Positions 7,157 through 13,973 of a stretch of 51,899 nucleotides of DNA are shown in pieces. Where the stretch lies: assembly GCA_010027825.1 (NCBI GenBank), contig RGUK01000001.1:1-51899 (forward strand). The letters run 5' to 3'. A program made the translations under genes and the position numbers. Position 1 is the stretch's first letter; each line of letters opens with the position of its first letter. The notes beneath the pieces are model-generated. The model saw only the letters and a program-made list of their open reading frames with translations. It was not told the origin of the DNA and did no database searches. Source of the DNA: a bacterium. GTDB lineage: Bacteria; Dependentiae; Babeliae; Babeliales; RVW-14.

Positions 7157-7443
7157 GCGGTAGCCCTTTCGGCTAAGTTTTTAACGGAAAGAATGTCACG
7201 AATAGCGTTGTTCATCATGTAAACAATTGCCTCCGGCTCCCCGTCTGAGTCCGAGCATTCAAACATGATGAACGAAAAAAGCGTGTCGCCGCAGTTACGT
7301 AAATCGTCTGCGCCGACACGCTTGATGTAGTCTTGAAAGTTTTCTTTTTCTTCCGGCGGGTCGACTGCTAACAGGTCTGACCCGGGATACGCATTCCACA
7401 CGTCAAGCGGCGTGATTGTCTTGCTCGTAGTTTTTGAAGTCAT
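7153..7443 (-). CDS. Hypothetical protein (96 aa)
   Basis: The product is not recognised. The ATG at 7,443 (MTSKTTSKTITPLDVW) is preferred over the far upstream start at 7,584, which would lie fully inside the previous gene in another frame. The protein is acidic, with helical segments and one Cys-Gly-Asp motif. It overlaps the upstream zinc-ribbon-like gene by 41 bp. Confidence 0.6.
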   Translation of the reverse strand: MTSKTTSKTITPLDVWNAYPGSDLLAVDPPEEKENFQDYIKRVGADDLRNCGDTLFSFIMFECSDSDGEPEAIVYMMNNAIRDILSVKNLAERATA

Positions 7444-7666
7444 AGAATGACTGTTGTTCCTTTCGCGTAGGAATTCGTTTGGGAAATTTTTCGGGGTGGC
7501 ACACCTGGCACCTTGCTCGACCGCAACCACTGCAGCGACGCGATTTCCGGAAACTTCCGGCGACCGGCACGTATTTGTTGTCATCCGGGCCGAGATGGCC
7601 CGCGAGCGTTTTGTATTCGCGAATGCGATTTTCGATGATGTGCTTTTCTTCGTGGTAACGCTTCAT
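7403..7666 (-). CDS. Small protein with Cys-cluster (zinc-ribbon-like) (87 aa)
   Basis: A charged N-terminal helix precedes a compact Cys cluster, CSGCGRARCQVCHPEK (about 45-60), with two CxxC pairs and a His that could bind one zinc ion. The C terminus is polar. Small zinc ribbons of this type often bind nucleic acids or proteins. The start overlaps the stop of the GNAT gene by one base. Confidence 0.6.
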   Translation of the reverse strand: MKRYHEEKHIIENRIREYKTLAGHLGPDDNKYVPVAGSFRKSRRCSGCGRARCQVCHPEKFPKRIPTRKEQQSFYDFKNYEQDNHAA

Positions 7667-8112
7667 TAGGTTGCCTCACACAAAAGAACAATTTTGCAGC
7701 CGCACTGCTCGGCTAATTTGACGACTTCGGGTTCATAGACAGAAACCGGTTTGGTTTTATCCATAAATCCTGCACAAATCAAAGCCTGTAGCCCCAGGCG
7801 CCCGAGCCCTCGTCGGCGGTAATCCGGGTCTACAAAGCACTCGACTGTCTGGGCGGTAATCAGGTCGCCTTTAAATTTTTCAGGCCACGGCCGCGTACCT
7901 ACCCATCCAACAAGCGTGCCGTCAAACCAAATAATGGCGAGTGCCATCTCTGGGTGTGGCCCTCGCTCGGCGTTGAAATAACGTTTGTCGAGTTCTTTTT
8001 GAATCGAACTTGTGCTGCCGGAGTCCGGCCACGATAGCCGCGTTTTAATCGCAACGACATCAATAGGCGAGAGTTTGTTTATGTCTTTGATGTAGATATT
8101 AAACTCATGCAT
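7666..8112 (-). CDS. GNAT-family N-acetyltransferase (148 aa)
   Basis: The acetyl-CoA-binding motif is clear: a beta strand VECFVDPDY (90-98) followed by RRRGLGRLGLQALI (99-112), matching the R/Q-x-x-G-x-G/A signature. The length is typical for one GNAT domain. The acceptor cannot be predicted; host or phage proteins or a small amine are possible. The ribosome site GGAGG is embedded in a hairpin (8,111-8,135) that also contacts the start codon, so translation may be controlled. Confidence 0.8.
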   Translation of the reverse strand: MHEFNIYIKDINKLSPIDVVAIKTRLSWPDSGSTSSIQKELDKRYFNAERGPHPEMALAIIWFDGTLVGWVGTRPWPEKFKGDLITAQTVECFVDPDYRRRGLGRLGLQALICAGFMDKTKPVSVYEPEVVKLAEQCGCKIVLLCEAT

Positions 8113-8135
8113 AGTCCTGCCTCCGGCGGGACTAT
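8111..8135 (-). promoter_or_regulatory. Hairpin enclosing the ribosome site of the GNAT gene
   Basis: On the minus strand, ATAGTCCCGCC and GGCAGGACTAT pair over 11 positions (one G-U) around a GGA loop. The GGAGG ribosome site is in the loop and 3' arm, and the start codon touches the base of the stem. GGA in a hairpin loop over the ribosome site is the layout of CsrA targets, although the loop is three bases rather than the preferred six. Confidence 0.5.
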
Positions 8136-8139
8136 AAGT

Positions 8140-8505
8140 TTAACATATCGAATAGCCGGCGGTCGGCCCGAAAACCTGGACCATTGCCATATCGAGAAAC
8201 CTGATTTTGCGGCGATAGTACTCGGCGTCGTGGTGGGCGGAAACAGTTTCGCCGTCCTCTTCGTTGACGCCTGTGATCAGTCCGTAGCCAGCGAGCGGCT
8301 GTTCGTACGTATTGATCATGAAGAATTTTGTGTCCCTGGTGAGTTTCAACAGCCCCTCGTCATCAACCAGCACGTCGTCGCCGTCTTCTAGCCGCACGAT
8401 CGTAAATATGTCGCAGTGGATGAGCGGGTAGATTGTTTTGTAGTCGCCGTTGTATTCGACGTCTGTGATTTCTTTTTTGTACGGGTCAACGAGCACCGCT
8501 CTCAT
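8140..8505 (-). CDS. DUF3846-like protein (121 aa)
   Basis: From the ATG at 8,505 the protein begins MRAVLVDPYKKEITDVEYNG and later has VLVDDEGLLK. This resembles the small DUF3846 proteins seen in phages and plasmids, whose function is unknown. The ORF is open for nine more codons upstream, but these overlap the glycosylase gene. Its start overlaps the upstream stop by 4 bp. Confidence 0.65.
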   Translation of the reverse strand: MRAVLVDPYKKEITDVEYNGDYKTIYPLIHCDIFTIVRLEDGDDVLVDDEGLLKLTRDTKFFMINTYEQPLAGYGLITGVNEEDGETVSAHHDAEYYRRKIRFLDMAMVQVFGPTAGYSIC

Positions 8506-8966
8506 ATTTCTACTTCTTTTTCTACGGGCCACACGTAAGGCAGCCCGACAGGTTCAAGCCAGCCGTATTTGGAATAGTGCTTGTAATCTTTGCGTAGCAG
8601 ATTACTGCGGTGGCTGGCGTGTAAATCTCGATTACCAAACCAAGGCGGGTAGCGGTTGTATCTGACAAGTGGGCGAAGCCGGGCGTATACATCCATGAAT
8701 TGCAGGTAAAGCGTGTCGTTAAATCCACGTCGTTGCCATTCGGCACAGATGAGTATGGAGTAAACCGACAGTTGCAGTTCGTGCCCCCGCCACATGCGGA
8801 CGGCCGGGTGGTTGCGCCACTTAGAAGCCCCAGGTTCGTGATCTCCGACCTGGGTGCCGAGGCACAACAAAATCTGCTTGCACTCGACGCGCTGCTTGCC
8901 CAAACGTTTGTTATCAAGAACCGCCGCCGACCGCCGAAAACTCGGAAGTGGCAGAAACGTTTGCAT
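8502..8966 (-). CDS. Pyrimidine-dimer DNA glycosylase-like protein (154 aa)
   Basis: The protein matches the family related to T4 endonuclease V (PF03013-type). Visible motifs are MQTFLP at the N terminus, LDNKRLGKQRVE (17-28), KWRNHPAVRMWRGHE (49-63), SHRSNLLRKD (118-127) and a terminal YVWPV. Family members excise UV photoproducts or act as small DNA glycosylases, so the likely role is repair or protection of phage DNA. The length is typical. AAAGGA precedes the start. Confidence 0.8.
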   Translation of the reverse strand: MQTFLPLPSFRRSAAVLDNKRLGKQRVECKQILLCLGTQVGDHEPGASKWRNHPAVRMWRGHELQLSVYSILICAEWQRRGFNDTLYLQFMDVYARLRPLVRYNRYPPWFGNRDLHASHRSNLLRKDYKHYSKYGWLEPVGLPYVWPVEKEVEI

Positions 8967-8974
8967 AAATCCTT

Positions 8975-9328
8975 TTAATCGTCGTCTTCGTCGTCTTCCC
9001 AGAAGTCTTCTTCATATTCTGGGTCGTCGTCATCTTCGTCATCATCGTCTTCGTCGTCGTCGTTCCAACTAAATCCGTCTTCGTCAGCGTCGTCGTCGTT
9101 TTCGAAATCTTCGTCGTCGTAGTCTTCGTCATCGTCTTCGTCATCGTCTGTGTCGTCGATCCAGTCGATGTTTGGTTTAAATGCAGGCGTGCTGTCTTCG
9201 TCTTCGTCATCGTCGTCATCATCGCTGACAAATTGCCACTCTTCCTCGATGAAGTCATCATCGAGGTCGTCGTCGTTGTCGTGGTAAGAACTGGAAAACT
9301 TATCGTAGCGCCGGCGACGTTGTGACAT
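8975..9328 (-). CDS. Extremely acidic Asp/Glu-rich protein (117 aa)
   Basis: From the start at 9,328 (MSQRRRRYDKFSSS), a short basic head is followed by about 90 residues in which most positions are Asp or Glu, broken by aromatic residues (Trp, Phe, Tyr). At DNA level this gives long runs of GAC/GAT/GAA codons. Such proteins may mimic DNA, bind divalent cations or bind basic partners. No fold can be assigned. The gene lies between the glycosylase and the primase-like gene. Confidence 0.65.
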   Translation of the reverse strand: MSQRRRRYDKFSSSYHDNDDDLDDDFIEEEWQFVSDDDDDDEDEDSTPAFKPNIDWIDDTDDDEDDDEDYDDEDFENDDDADEDGFSWNDDDEDDDDEDDDDPEYEEDFWEDDEDDD

Positions 9329-9332
9329 ATTT

Positions 9333-9923
9333 TTAACCAAACTCCCTGATGCCCGACGAATTATCACTAAATTGCTCACACCAATCCGCACGAACCAAAA
9401 AGCCCGGCATACCGTGAACTATTTCTTCACCGTTAAATACGCCGGCCTGTACTAACAAGTCTATAATTGTCAGCCAGTTCGGTGGAATATTTTTACTTGT
9501 GTGCATGTAGTTGTCTACAGCACGCCGACTAATCCACCAGTTTTCTTTGCGGCGAAGGAAATAGTTTTTTGGTTGGTCTTTACGGCGCGGGCGAGGAATT
9601 AAGTCTATTTTTCCTGCCTGAATAGCCTTGTGCAGTTCAACCATCAGGGCAGCGTGGGCGGCGTCTTGGACTGTTAATTGCCGTAGTGCTTGCGGCAGGT
9701 GAAACGCGTCGCCGTACGTGGTTTCGAGCCAGGCGTGTAGGTCGCACAGGACGGCCAGGCTAAGATTTTTATTCTGAGTGGCGAGTGTCAGCCGTGTCCG
9801 CAGTGCCCGCTGGATATACGCCGGAAGCACATACTGCAGAGCCGTAAAATCGGTCGCGATGCCCGGGGCAGCATCTGTAACAATCCGCTGCCAACCGTAT
9901 CCGAGTGCTATGGCAGCCCCCAC
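9333..9923 (-). CDS. Primase-like protein, C-terminal fragment in a shifted frame
   Basis: This frame continues the 9,769-11,736 protein. In-frame coding sense begins before the nominal GTG at 9,923, at PALVKLPDV, while the larger ORF loses sense over the same stretch. The fragment is a mostly helical domain with no motif I can name. The two frames differ by one base. The switch must occur between 9,925 and 9,975, because a TGA at 9,975-9,977 closes this frame upstream. A one-base indel, a sequencing error or a programmed frameshift are all possible. Confidence 0.65.
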   Translation of the reverse strand: MGAAIALGYGWQRIVTDAAPGIATDFTALQYVLPAYIQRALRTRLTLATQNKNLSLAVLCDLHAWLETTYGDAFHLPQALRQLTVQDAAHAALMVELHKAIQAGKIDLIPRPRRKDQPKNYFLRRKENWWISRRAVDNYMHTSKNIPPNWLTIIDLLVQAGVFNGEEIVHGMPGFLVRADWCEQFSDNSSGIREFG

Positions 9924-11736
9924 GTCCGGCAGTTTTACGAGTGCCGGCTGGTTGTGTTTGGGCGTGCCGGCAGTTCAGTACAGCACCAAGTTTTGTCGCC
10001 ACGTCAAACGCCGCGGCATCGACGGCGGTCGCCACGTAATCTTTGTTAACAATCGGTGCAATCAGGTTTGTCACGATCGCCCCGAACACATTCCATACGA
10101 ACGCGTTTTGCGGGCCGGGCGTGAGAAACTGACGAATAGTAATTGGGGCGACCGGTGTCGGTTCTGGAAACGGTTTGTATTCTTTGAACTGTGCTGGCGG
10201 AATATTTTGGTCGAGTTCGCCGGCATTGTTTAATGCGTAGTTGCCAAACCGAAACACGCTGGCCGCAGAATCCCAGCCAATCTTTGCGGACACAACTACA
10301 AGTTCCGGGCGGTGGCGTTGCGTGGCCAAAATATGGCTGCGTTTATTCCAACTGCGGTCGAAAGTAATGAGTCGGCCGTGTGGAGCAGCCATCGCGGCGG
10401 CGTACGCTAGCAACCCTATTCTTTCGATACGAATAGCGTCGTCGGTGAAACTCAGTTCCCAGTCGTTTTGATAAATCTTGCCGACGTACTGTTTTTTACC
10501 GTCGTCGGCTTGCACTATTTTTTCAATGATGATCCGCGCGTCGCATACGAGTTGGCCAGTATGACTGAACCAGTTGTTTTCTTGCTCGACCAGCGTCCAG
10601 TTCTTGTGCACGCGCGTCGGAGCGGCCGGGGCGACTGTGACGGCCTGCATAACACGATTTTTAAAATTGTCGGAATAACTGTCGGCGTATTGATGAAAGA
10701 AAGACCGCAATTTGTCGTGCGGAATTGTTAAATTTGTCGCAAATGAATACGCCGTGAGTTCGTTGGCCGCAGACAACGTTTCGTGCAAACTTTTTCGCCA
10801 AGGTTTTGCATTAGAGTGCACGCTGCCAAGCCGGTGCCACGTGTAGTGCACAATCGGCGGCTGTTGTTCGGTGTCGAGCGGAACGAGCGACACATACCCG
10901 CCGGCACAGGCAGCCTGACTGATCAATTCGGGTGCGGCAACGGTTCCCTGAAAGAATCGTGCCGCCGGACCAAACGACGACCAATTGGTGCCGTAACTGA
11001 CCGCGTCTTCGCCAGAGTAGCCGGCAACAATTGGCAGCAACTTCCAGCCGTGACGCAATTGCCGGCATTGCTCGTTTAACACCCAGAGCGGGTCTTCGAC
11101 GATAAACTGCTTGCCGGCCATGACCCTGGGTGCGGGTTCTAGCAGGGCTTTAAACATGAAATAACCCGCACTGGCCTTTTTGCGTCGGTAGCCGCTAACA
11201 GGGACAAAGATCCTCCAATTTTCGGAAAGGAGCATAAAGCCCGTTAAACGCCCGGGAAGGTCGTAATACGGGAAGACGATTCCCGGCCCGTGTTGTTTCA
11301 CCCGGTAGGGCCTAGCCCGTCCTAGGGCCTTGCAGAGGGCTGTAATTTGATCTGGGTGGGCCACGCCGACCAGCCCCGCTGTTTCGGGAAGTTCGGACCG
11401 CACGCCTAACTCGCGCAGCCGGACAGCGATCTCGTCGTTGCCGTGGTTCCAAACCTGAGCCTCTGTTTCCGCCCAAAACGTTTCGGCCGTTTGGAGGCGG
11501 TTTACGGCTCGTGTGTATTCGCCGGCCAACCTGTCGATTTCGACGCGTGAAATGACGCCAGATTCGCTCAATTTCGTCAGGGCGGCTGGTAAACTTATAT
11601 TCCAGATTTGAGCCCCAAAGGTTATGATATCTCCATGGGCTAAACACGAATTACAGTGCAGCCAGATACCGTCAGTAAAAATATCATCAAAAAGGTGGAG
11701 AGTATTTTTCTGACACAACGGACAATCGCGAAACAC
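9769..11736 (-). CDS. Zinc-finger primase-like protein, N-terminal part (frameshifted at about 9,950)
   Basis: The N terminus has a CHC2-type primase zinc finger: CPLC at 5-8 and HCNSC ending at about 34, followed by GDIITFG. A region around 205-260 (QFIVEDPLWVL then LLPIVAGYSGEDAV) resembles a degenerate TOPRIM fold, the catalytic part of DnaG-type primases. No Walker A loop is seen, so a helicase activity cannot be claimed. The start is a GTG at 11,736, three codons after an in-frame stop, with no clear ribosome site. The final roughly 60 residues are out-of-frame translation; the true C terminus is in the 9,333-9,923 frame. The 5' end faces the divergent 11,772 gene. Confidence 0.7.
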   Translation of the reverse strand: MFRDCPLCQKNTLHLFDDIFTDGIWLHCNSCLAHGDIITFGAQIWNISLPAALTKLSESGVISRVEIDRLAGEYTRAVNRLQTAETFWAETEAQVWNHGNDEIAVRLRELGVRSELPETAGLVGVAHPDQITALCKALGRARPYRVKQHGPGIVFPYYDLPGRLTGFMLLSENWRIFVPVSGYRRKKASAGYFMFKALLEPAPRVMAGKQFIVEDPLWVLNEQCRQLRHGWKLLPIVAGYSGEDAVSYGTNWSSFGPAARFFQGTVAAPELISQAACAGGYVSLVPLDTEQQPPIVHYTWHRLGSVHSNAKPWRKSLHETLSAANELTAYSFATNLTIPHDKLRSFFHQYADSYSDNFKNRVMQAVTVAPAAPTRVHKNWTLVEQENNWFSHTGQLVCDARIIIEKIVQADDGKKQYVGKIYQNDWELSFTDDAIRIERIGLLAYAAAMAAPHGRLITFDRSWNKRSHILATQRHRPELVVVSAKIGWDSAASVFRFGNYALNNAGELDQNIPPAQFKEYKPFPEPTPVAPITIRQFLTPGPQNAFVWNVFGAIVTNLIAPIVNKDYVATAVDAAAFDVATKLGAVLNCRHAQTQPAGTRKTAGRGGCHSTRIRLAADCYRCCPGHRDRFYGSAVCASGVYPAGTADTADTRHSE

Positions 11737-11771
11737 ACAGGCTCACATCGCTGTACGAGGCCCCGGACTTT

Positions 11772-12863
11772 GTGAAGTCGGCGTCTGCGGAACGTCTGAA
11801 CGGCGATGATGCCCTTCCGCGGCATTTATACGCGGATCAGCAGAATAAACTGTACCCATGCCACACCGCTCCCGCAACCTGGATGTCCGCCTTGTTCTTC
11901 TCGGACAAGTCGGCCGAGTTTAATGAAAAGCAGGCTGCCGCCATCCGCGACCGCATTCACTCCGCGGCGACCTACTTTGGAATTAAGGGTCTTGTGGACG
12001 AACTGGAAACCAAGATTGCTGCCGCCAACGTGACCGACCTCGCGCTGCTCCCCGACTCTGAGTTCGCGATTGTGTGGACGGGCGGGGCCGGCACTGCCCG
12101 CCACTGGCCCCTGCGGAATGCCGAAGAAGTTAAATTTGCCGCTGCCCACTTTAAACAGCACCGCGACGGATTTACATTCGAGGATCGGCATACAATTGCC
12201 AACAAAATCCTCGAGAAGGCTGCCCAGTACGGGGCTGACGTCAGTGCGGCCGAGGGCTCTCTCGAACTCGCTGCGGGCCTCGGTAGTTGTGCCGCCAAGG
12301 TAGCCAGCCAAATGCTCAAAGACCGCGTACGGCTCGCCCAGCGTCGTTATGGCGACCTGGCTGCTGAGTTGTCCAAGTTGGCCGAAGTTGTCGACCAGAA
12401 CCCCGGAAGGGTTCACGAGGTAGGCACCAGGCTTAAGTTGGCGAGCGCGGTCGATGCATTTGACCGCAATACGCATTTGGACCGAATGTATGACGCCGGC
12501 GGCCTGCCGCGTCCGGAAGAGGTCCTATTCGCTATTACCGAGAAGGTGGCTCGTGAATTTATGTCCCAGAACGTCGAGACAACTACCGGTAATGTTTACG
12601 CATTAGAGGATCTTGAGAAATTGGCCGTGGATGATCTCCGGGCTTATCTTGGCGACGATTTCGCTGACGCCGTAAGCTCTGGCGGCGTTTACGTTGACCG
12701 CGACAAGTTGGCGGCGATCGTGCCGACGCTTGATCGTGGCATGGCGGCCACTCTGGACCGTCTGATGCAAGAGAAGAGTGCGGGTGCCGTATTCAAACAG
12801 GCGGCCGCAGACAACCTGCTCTCCCTTGAACGGTTGTTTGAACTGGCAAATTCCGCAACTTAG
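11772..12863 (+). CDS. Hypothetical protein, conserved-looking (363 aa)
   Basis: The product is not recognised by motif. The N-terminal part (LYADQQNKLYPCHTAPATWMSALFF, about 18-42) reads as a well-conserved block; the rest is mainly helical, with acidic patches. The nominal start is a GTG at 11,772 with GAGG 11 nt upstream. Sensible coding sequence (LTSLYEAPDFV) continues upstream to about 11,742, where no ATG, GTG or TTG exists, so the real start may be a CTG at 11,751 or another unusual codon. The gene is a plus-strand island ended by a strong terminator at 12,905-12,948. A virion or packaging role is possible but unproven. Confidence 0.75.
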   Translation: MKSASAERLNGDDALPRHLYADQQNKLYPCHTAPATWMSALFFSDKSAEFNEKQAAAIRDRIHSAATYFGIKGLVDELETKIAAANVTDLALLPDSEFAIVWTGGAGTARHWPLRNAEEVKFAAAHFKQHRDGFTFEDRHTIANKILEKAAQYGADVSAAEGSLELAAGLGSCAAKVASQMLKDRVRLAQRRYGDLAAELSKLAEVVDQNPGRVHEVGTRLKLASAVDAFDRNTHLDRMYDAGGLPRPEEVLFAITEKVAREFMSQNVETTTGNVYALEDLEKLAVDDLRAYLGDDFADAVSSGGVYVDRDKLAAIVPTLDRGMAATLDRLMQEKSAGAVFKQAAADNLLSLERLFELANSAT

Positions 12864-12904
12864 TCTGACCCAAGTTTCTCCCGCTTGGCTAGGACTGACC
12901 TCGA

Positions 12905-12948
12905 CCTGCCGGGTGTGGCTTCAGGCCGCCCCGGCAGGTTTTTTTTTT
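12905..12948 (+). terminator. Strong intrinsic terminator of the 11,772-12,863 gene
   Basis: CCTGCCGGG (12,905-12,913) pairs perfectly with CCCGGCAGG (12,930-12,938) and is followed by ten T residues. It isolates the plus-strand gene from the promoter that follows. On the other strand there is no U run, so minus-strand transcripts would not stop here. Confidence 0.85.
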
Positions 12949-12953
12949 GAGGA

Positions 12954-12981
12954 TTGACGGCCCCGCCCTGGGTCGTATACT
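12954..12981 (+). promoter_or_regulatory. Sigma70-type promoter of a short intergenic transcript
   Basis: TTGACG (12,954-12,959) and TATACT (12,976-12,981) are separated by 16 bp, with a G-T two bases before the -10 element. It lies directly after a T10 terminator and has no ORF downstream before the next terminator, so it should drive a small RNA starting near 12,988. Confidence 0.65.
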
Positions 12982-12987
12982 CCACCC

Positions 12988-13058
12988 ACCGTTCAAGGAC
13001 TGATCGCCAAGGAAGGCGGAACCCTCCGGGGTCGGTTAAGCCGGCCTCGGAGGGTTTT
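12988..13058 (+). ncRNA. Candidate CsrA-sponge-like small RNA (about 71 nt)
   Basis: The interval is bounded by the promoter at 12,954-12,981 and by an intrinsic terminator (13,022-13,058). It carries four GGA triplets. The second lies in CGCC-AAGGAA-GGCG (13,005-13,018), a 4-bp stem with an ANGGAN hexaloop closed by C-G, which is the canonical CsrA/RsmE-binding hairpin. The first (CAAGGAC, 12,994-13,000) matches the single-strand core CANGGAN. CsrB/RsmY-type RNAs titrate CsrA through such sites. The csrA gene is about 0.7 kb away on the opposite strand. The RNA is shorter and has fewer sites than known sponges. Existence of the transcript is inferred. Confidence 0.5.
13022..13058 (+). terminator. 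Intrinsic terminator of the small RNA
   Basis: CCCTCCG (13,022-13,028) pairs with CGGAGGG (13,048-13,054), followed by TTTT and, after AC, TTTTT. The loop can form an inner GGTCGG/CCGGCC-type stem. It overlaps the stop codon of the convergent 13,057-13,494 gene. Confidence 0.7.
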
Positions 13059-13494
13059 ACTTTTTAGGTTGCTGACTTTTCTTGAGCAGTTTTCTCATCC
13101 GCTCGATGACGCGTTGCGGCGGGACGTTGACCCACTTCACCTTGTCCCACGCGTACACTTCGTTGTCAAAACCGCGCCGGCGGCATTCTTTGTGGTGGGC
13201 CGCTTTGTAGGACGGGTTCGCCCAGCGGAACGCCTGGTTCTTTTCGGGCTCGCTGTTGTCAACGGCGGTCATCTCGCAAATCTCAAACTTTTCCGTGTTG
13301 ACGATCATTTGTGCACTGCCGAGCGGCACGGGAATTTCGATGTCGTAGAAAAATGCGTGCTTTCCGTAAGCGTGCCAGCAGTACTTTTCTACGCTCAATA
13401 ATTTGCCGCCAGCGGCTTTGAGAAACGCTTGCGGTGTCGGAATACGCGACTTAATTGTTTTGCTTTTCGGTTTGGTTTTTTTCTTGGTCGGCAT
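13057..13494 (-). CDS. Hypothetical basic protein (145 aa)
   Basis: The product is not recognised. From the ATG at 13,494 (MPTKKKTKPKSK) the first 20 residues are a Lys-rich tail. The remainder has mixed alpha/beta character with several Trp, His and Cys residues (CWHAYGKHAFFYD, about 40-52; HHKECRRRGFDNEV, about 101-114). It ends with another basic stretch. A nucleic-acid-binding role is plausible from charge only. It overlaps the upstream gene by 44 bp. Confidence 0.65.
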   Translation of the reverse strand: MPTKKKTKPKSKTIKSRIPTPQAFLKAAGGKLLSVEKYCWHAYGKHAFFYDIEIPVPLGSAQMIVNTEKFEICEMTAVDNSEPEKNQAFRWANPSYKAAHHKECRRRGFDNEVYAWDKVKWVNVPPQRVIERMRKLLKKSQQPKK

Positions 13495-13738
13495 GGATTT
13501 CTTCCGTGTCGTTGAACTGCGTGCGTCGGGCAAATTCCTGCTCGGCAGCACTTGCCTTCCGGATACCGGCCAGCCGGCGTAAATCTTCCGGTGCCAGGTT
13601 CTGCGAAGACAATTCGGCGTTCACGTCTTCGAGTTGATTTTCTAGATACTGCAGCCAGTTCTCGTAAGAATCCCGATCGTCTTCTCGTGAAACTTCTGGC
13701 CAGTAGGGGTCTTCAAACAACCTATCGTTCCAACCCAT
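13451..13738 (-). CDS. Hypothetical acidic helical protein (95 aa)
   Basis: The product is not recognised. The start at 13,738 (MGWNDRLFEDPYWPE) is preceded by ACAAGGAAC, in which AAGGA serves as ribosome site and which also matches the CsrA core ACARGGA. The protein is strongly charged and helical, with a likely coiled coil in about residues 25-75. It overlaps the end of csrA by 17 bp. Confidence 0.65.
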   Translation of the reverse strand: MGWNDRLFEDPYWPEVSREDDRDSYENWLQYLENQLEDVNAELSSQNLAPEDLRRLAGIRKASAAEQEFARRTQFNDTEEIHADQEKNQTEKQNN

Positions 13739-13973
13739 GTTCCTTGTTCTCTTTTTTGGCGGCGACTAATTCACCGCGCATGATGACAACGGCCTCCGGT
13801 GCCGTTAAGCCGATCCGTACTTTGTCACCACAGATTTCGAGCACCCTGATTGTGATGCCCTCGCCAATAACGATCTCTTCGTCTTTTTTTCTAGATAGAA
13901 TTAGTAGGCCCTGTTTCGGCTGTTGGCCCGAGACTCGCCCGAAGCATTTCCGCCACTTTTTTGGCATCGCCAT
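13722..13973 (-). CDS. csrA: CsrA-family translational regulator with N-terminal extension (83 aa)
   Basis: Residues 23-83 align with CsrA: LLILSRKKDEEIVIGEGI, then DKVRIGLTAPEAVVIMRGEL. Arg66 matches the RNA-binding Arg44 of E. coli CsrA, and Leu23 onward matches the beta-1 strand that contacts RNA in the dimer. CsrA binds GGA in hairpin loops over ribosome sites and blocks or stabilises mRNAs. The only available ATG codons (13,973 and 13,967) give a basic 20-22-residue extension that overlaps the upstream gene by about 80 bp; the usual start position carries CTA. The host-like beta-1 and C-terminal motifs are intact, so activity is likely. Targets may be host mRNAs, phage mRNAs or both. Confidence 0.88.
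   Translation of the reverse strand: MAMPKKWRKCFGRVSGQQPKQGLLILSRKKDEEIVIGEGITIRVLEICGDKVRIGLTAPEAVVIMRGELVAAKKENKEHGLER
13739..13751 (-). promoter_or_regulatory. CsrA-like core site over the ribosome site of the 13,738 gene
   Basis: The leader reads GAACAAGGAACATG. ACAAGGA matches the invariant part of the CsrA SELEX consensus and includes the ribosome site. No stable stem is visible around it. It lies within the csrA coding end, so feedback on the downstream gene is conceivable. Confidence 0.35.

Noticed and set aside
8984..9330. TCG/TCT-rich trinucleotide tract as a microsatellite or regulatory repeat
   Set aside because: It is explained by Asp/Glu codons of the 8,975-9,328 gene and is not exactly periodic.
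9769..11736. Primase-helicase with a helicase domain
   Set aside because: No Walker A or B motif could be found in either frame; only zinc-finger and degenerate TOPRIM-like parts are supported.
12905..12948. Bidirectional terminator
   Set aside because: A strong T tract exists only on the plus strand; the minus transcript has no U run after the stem.
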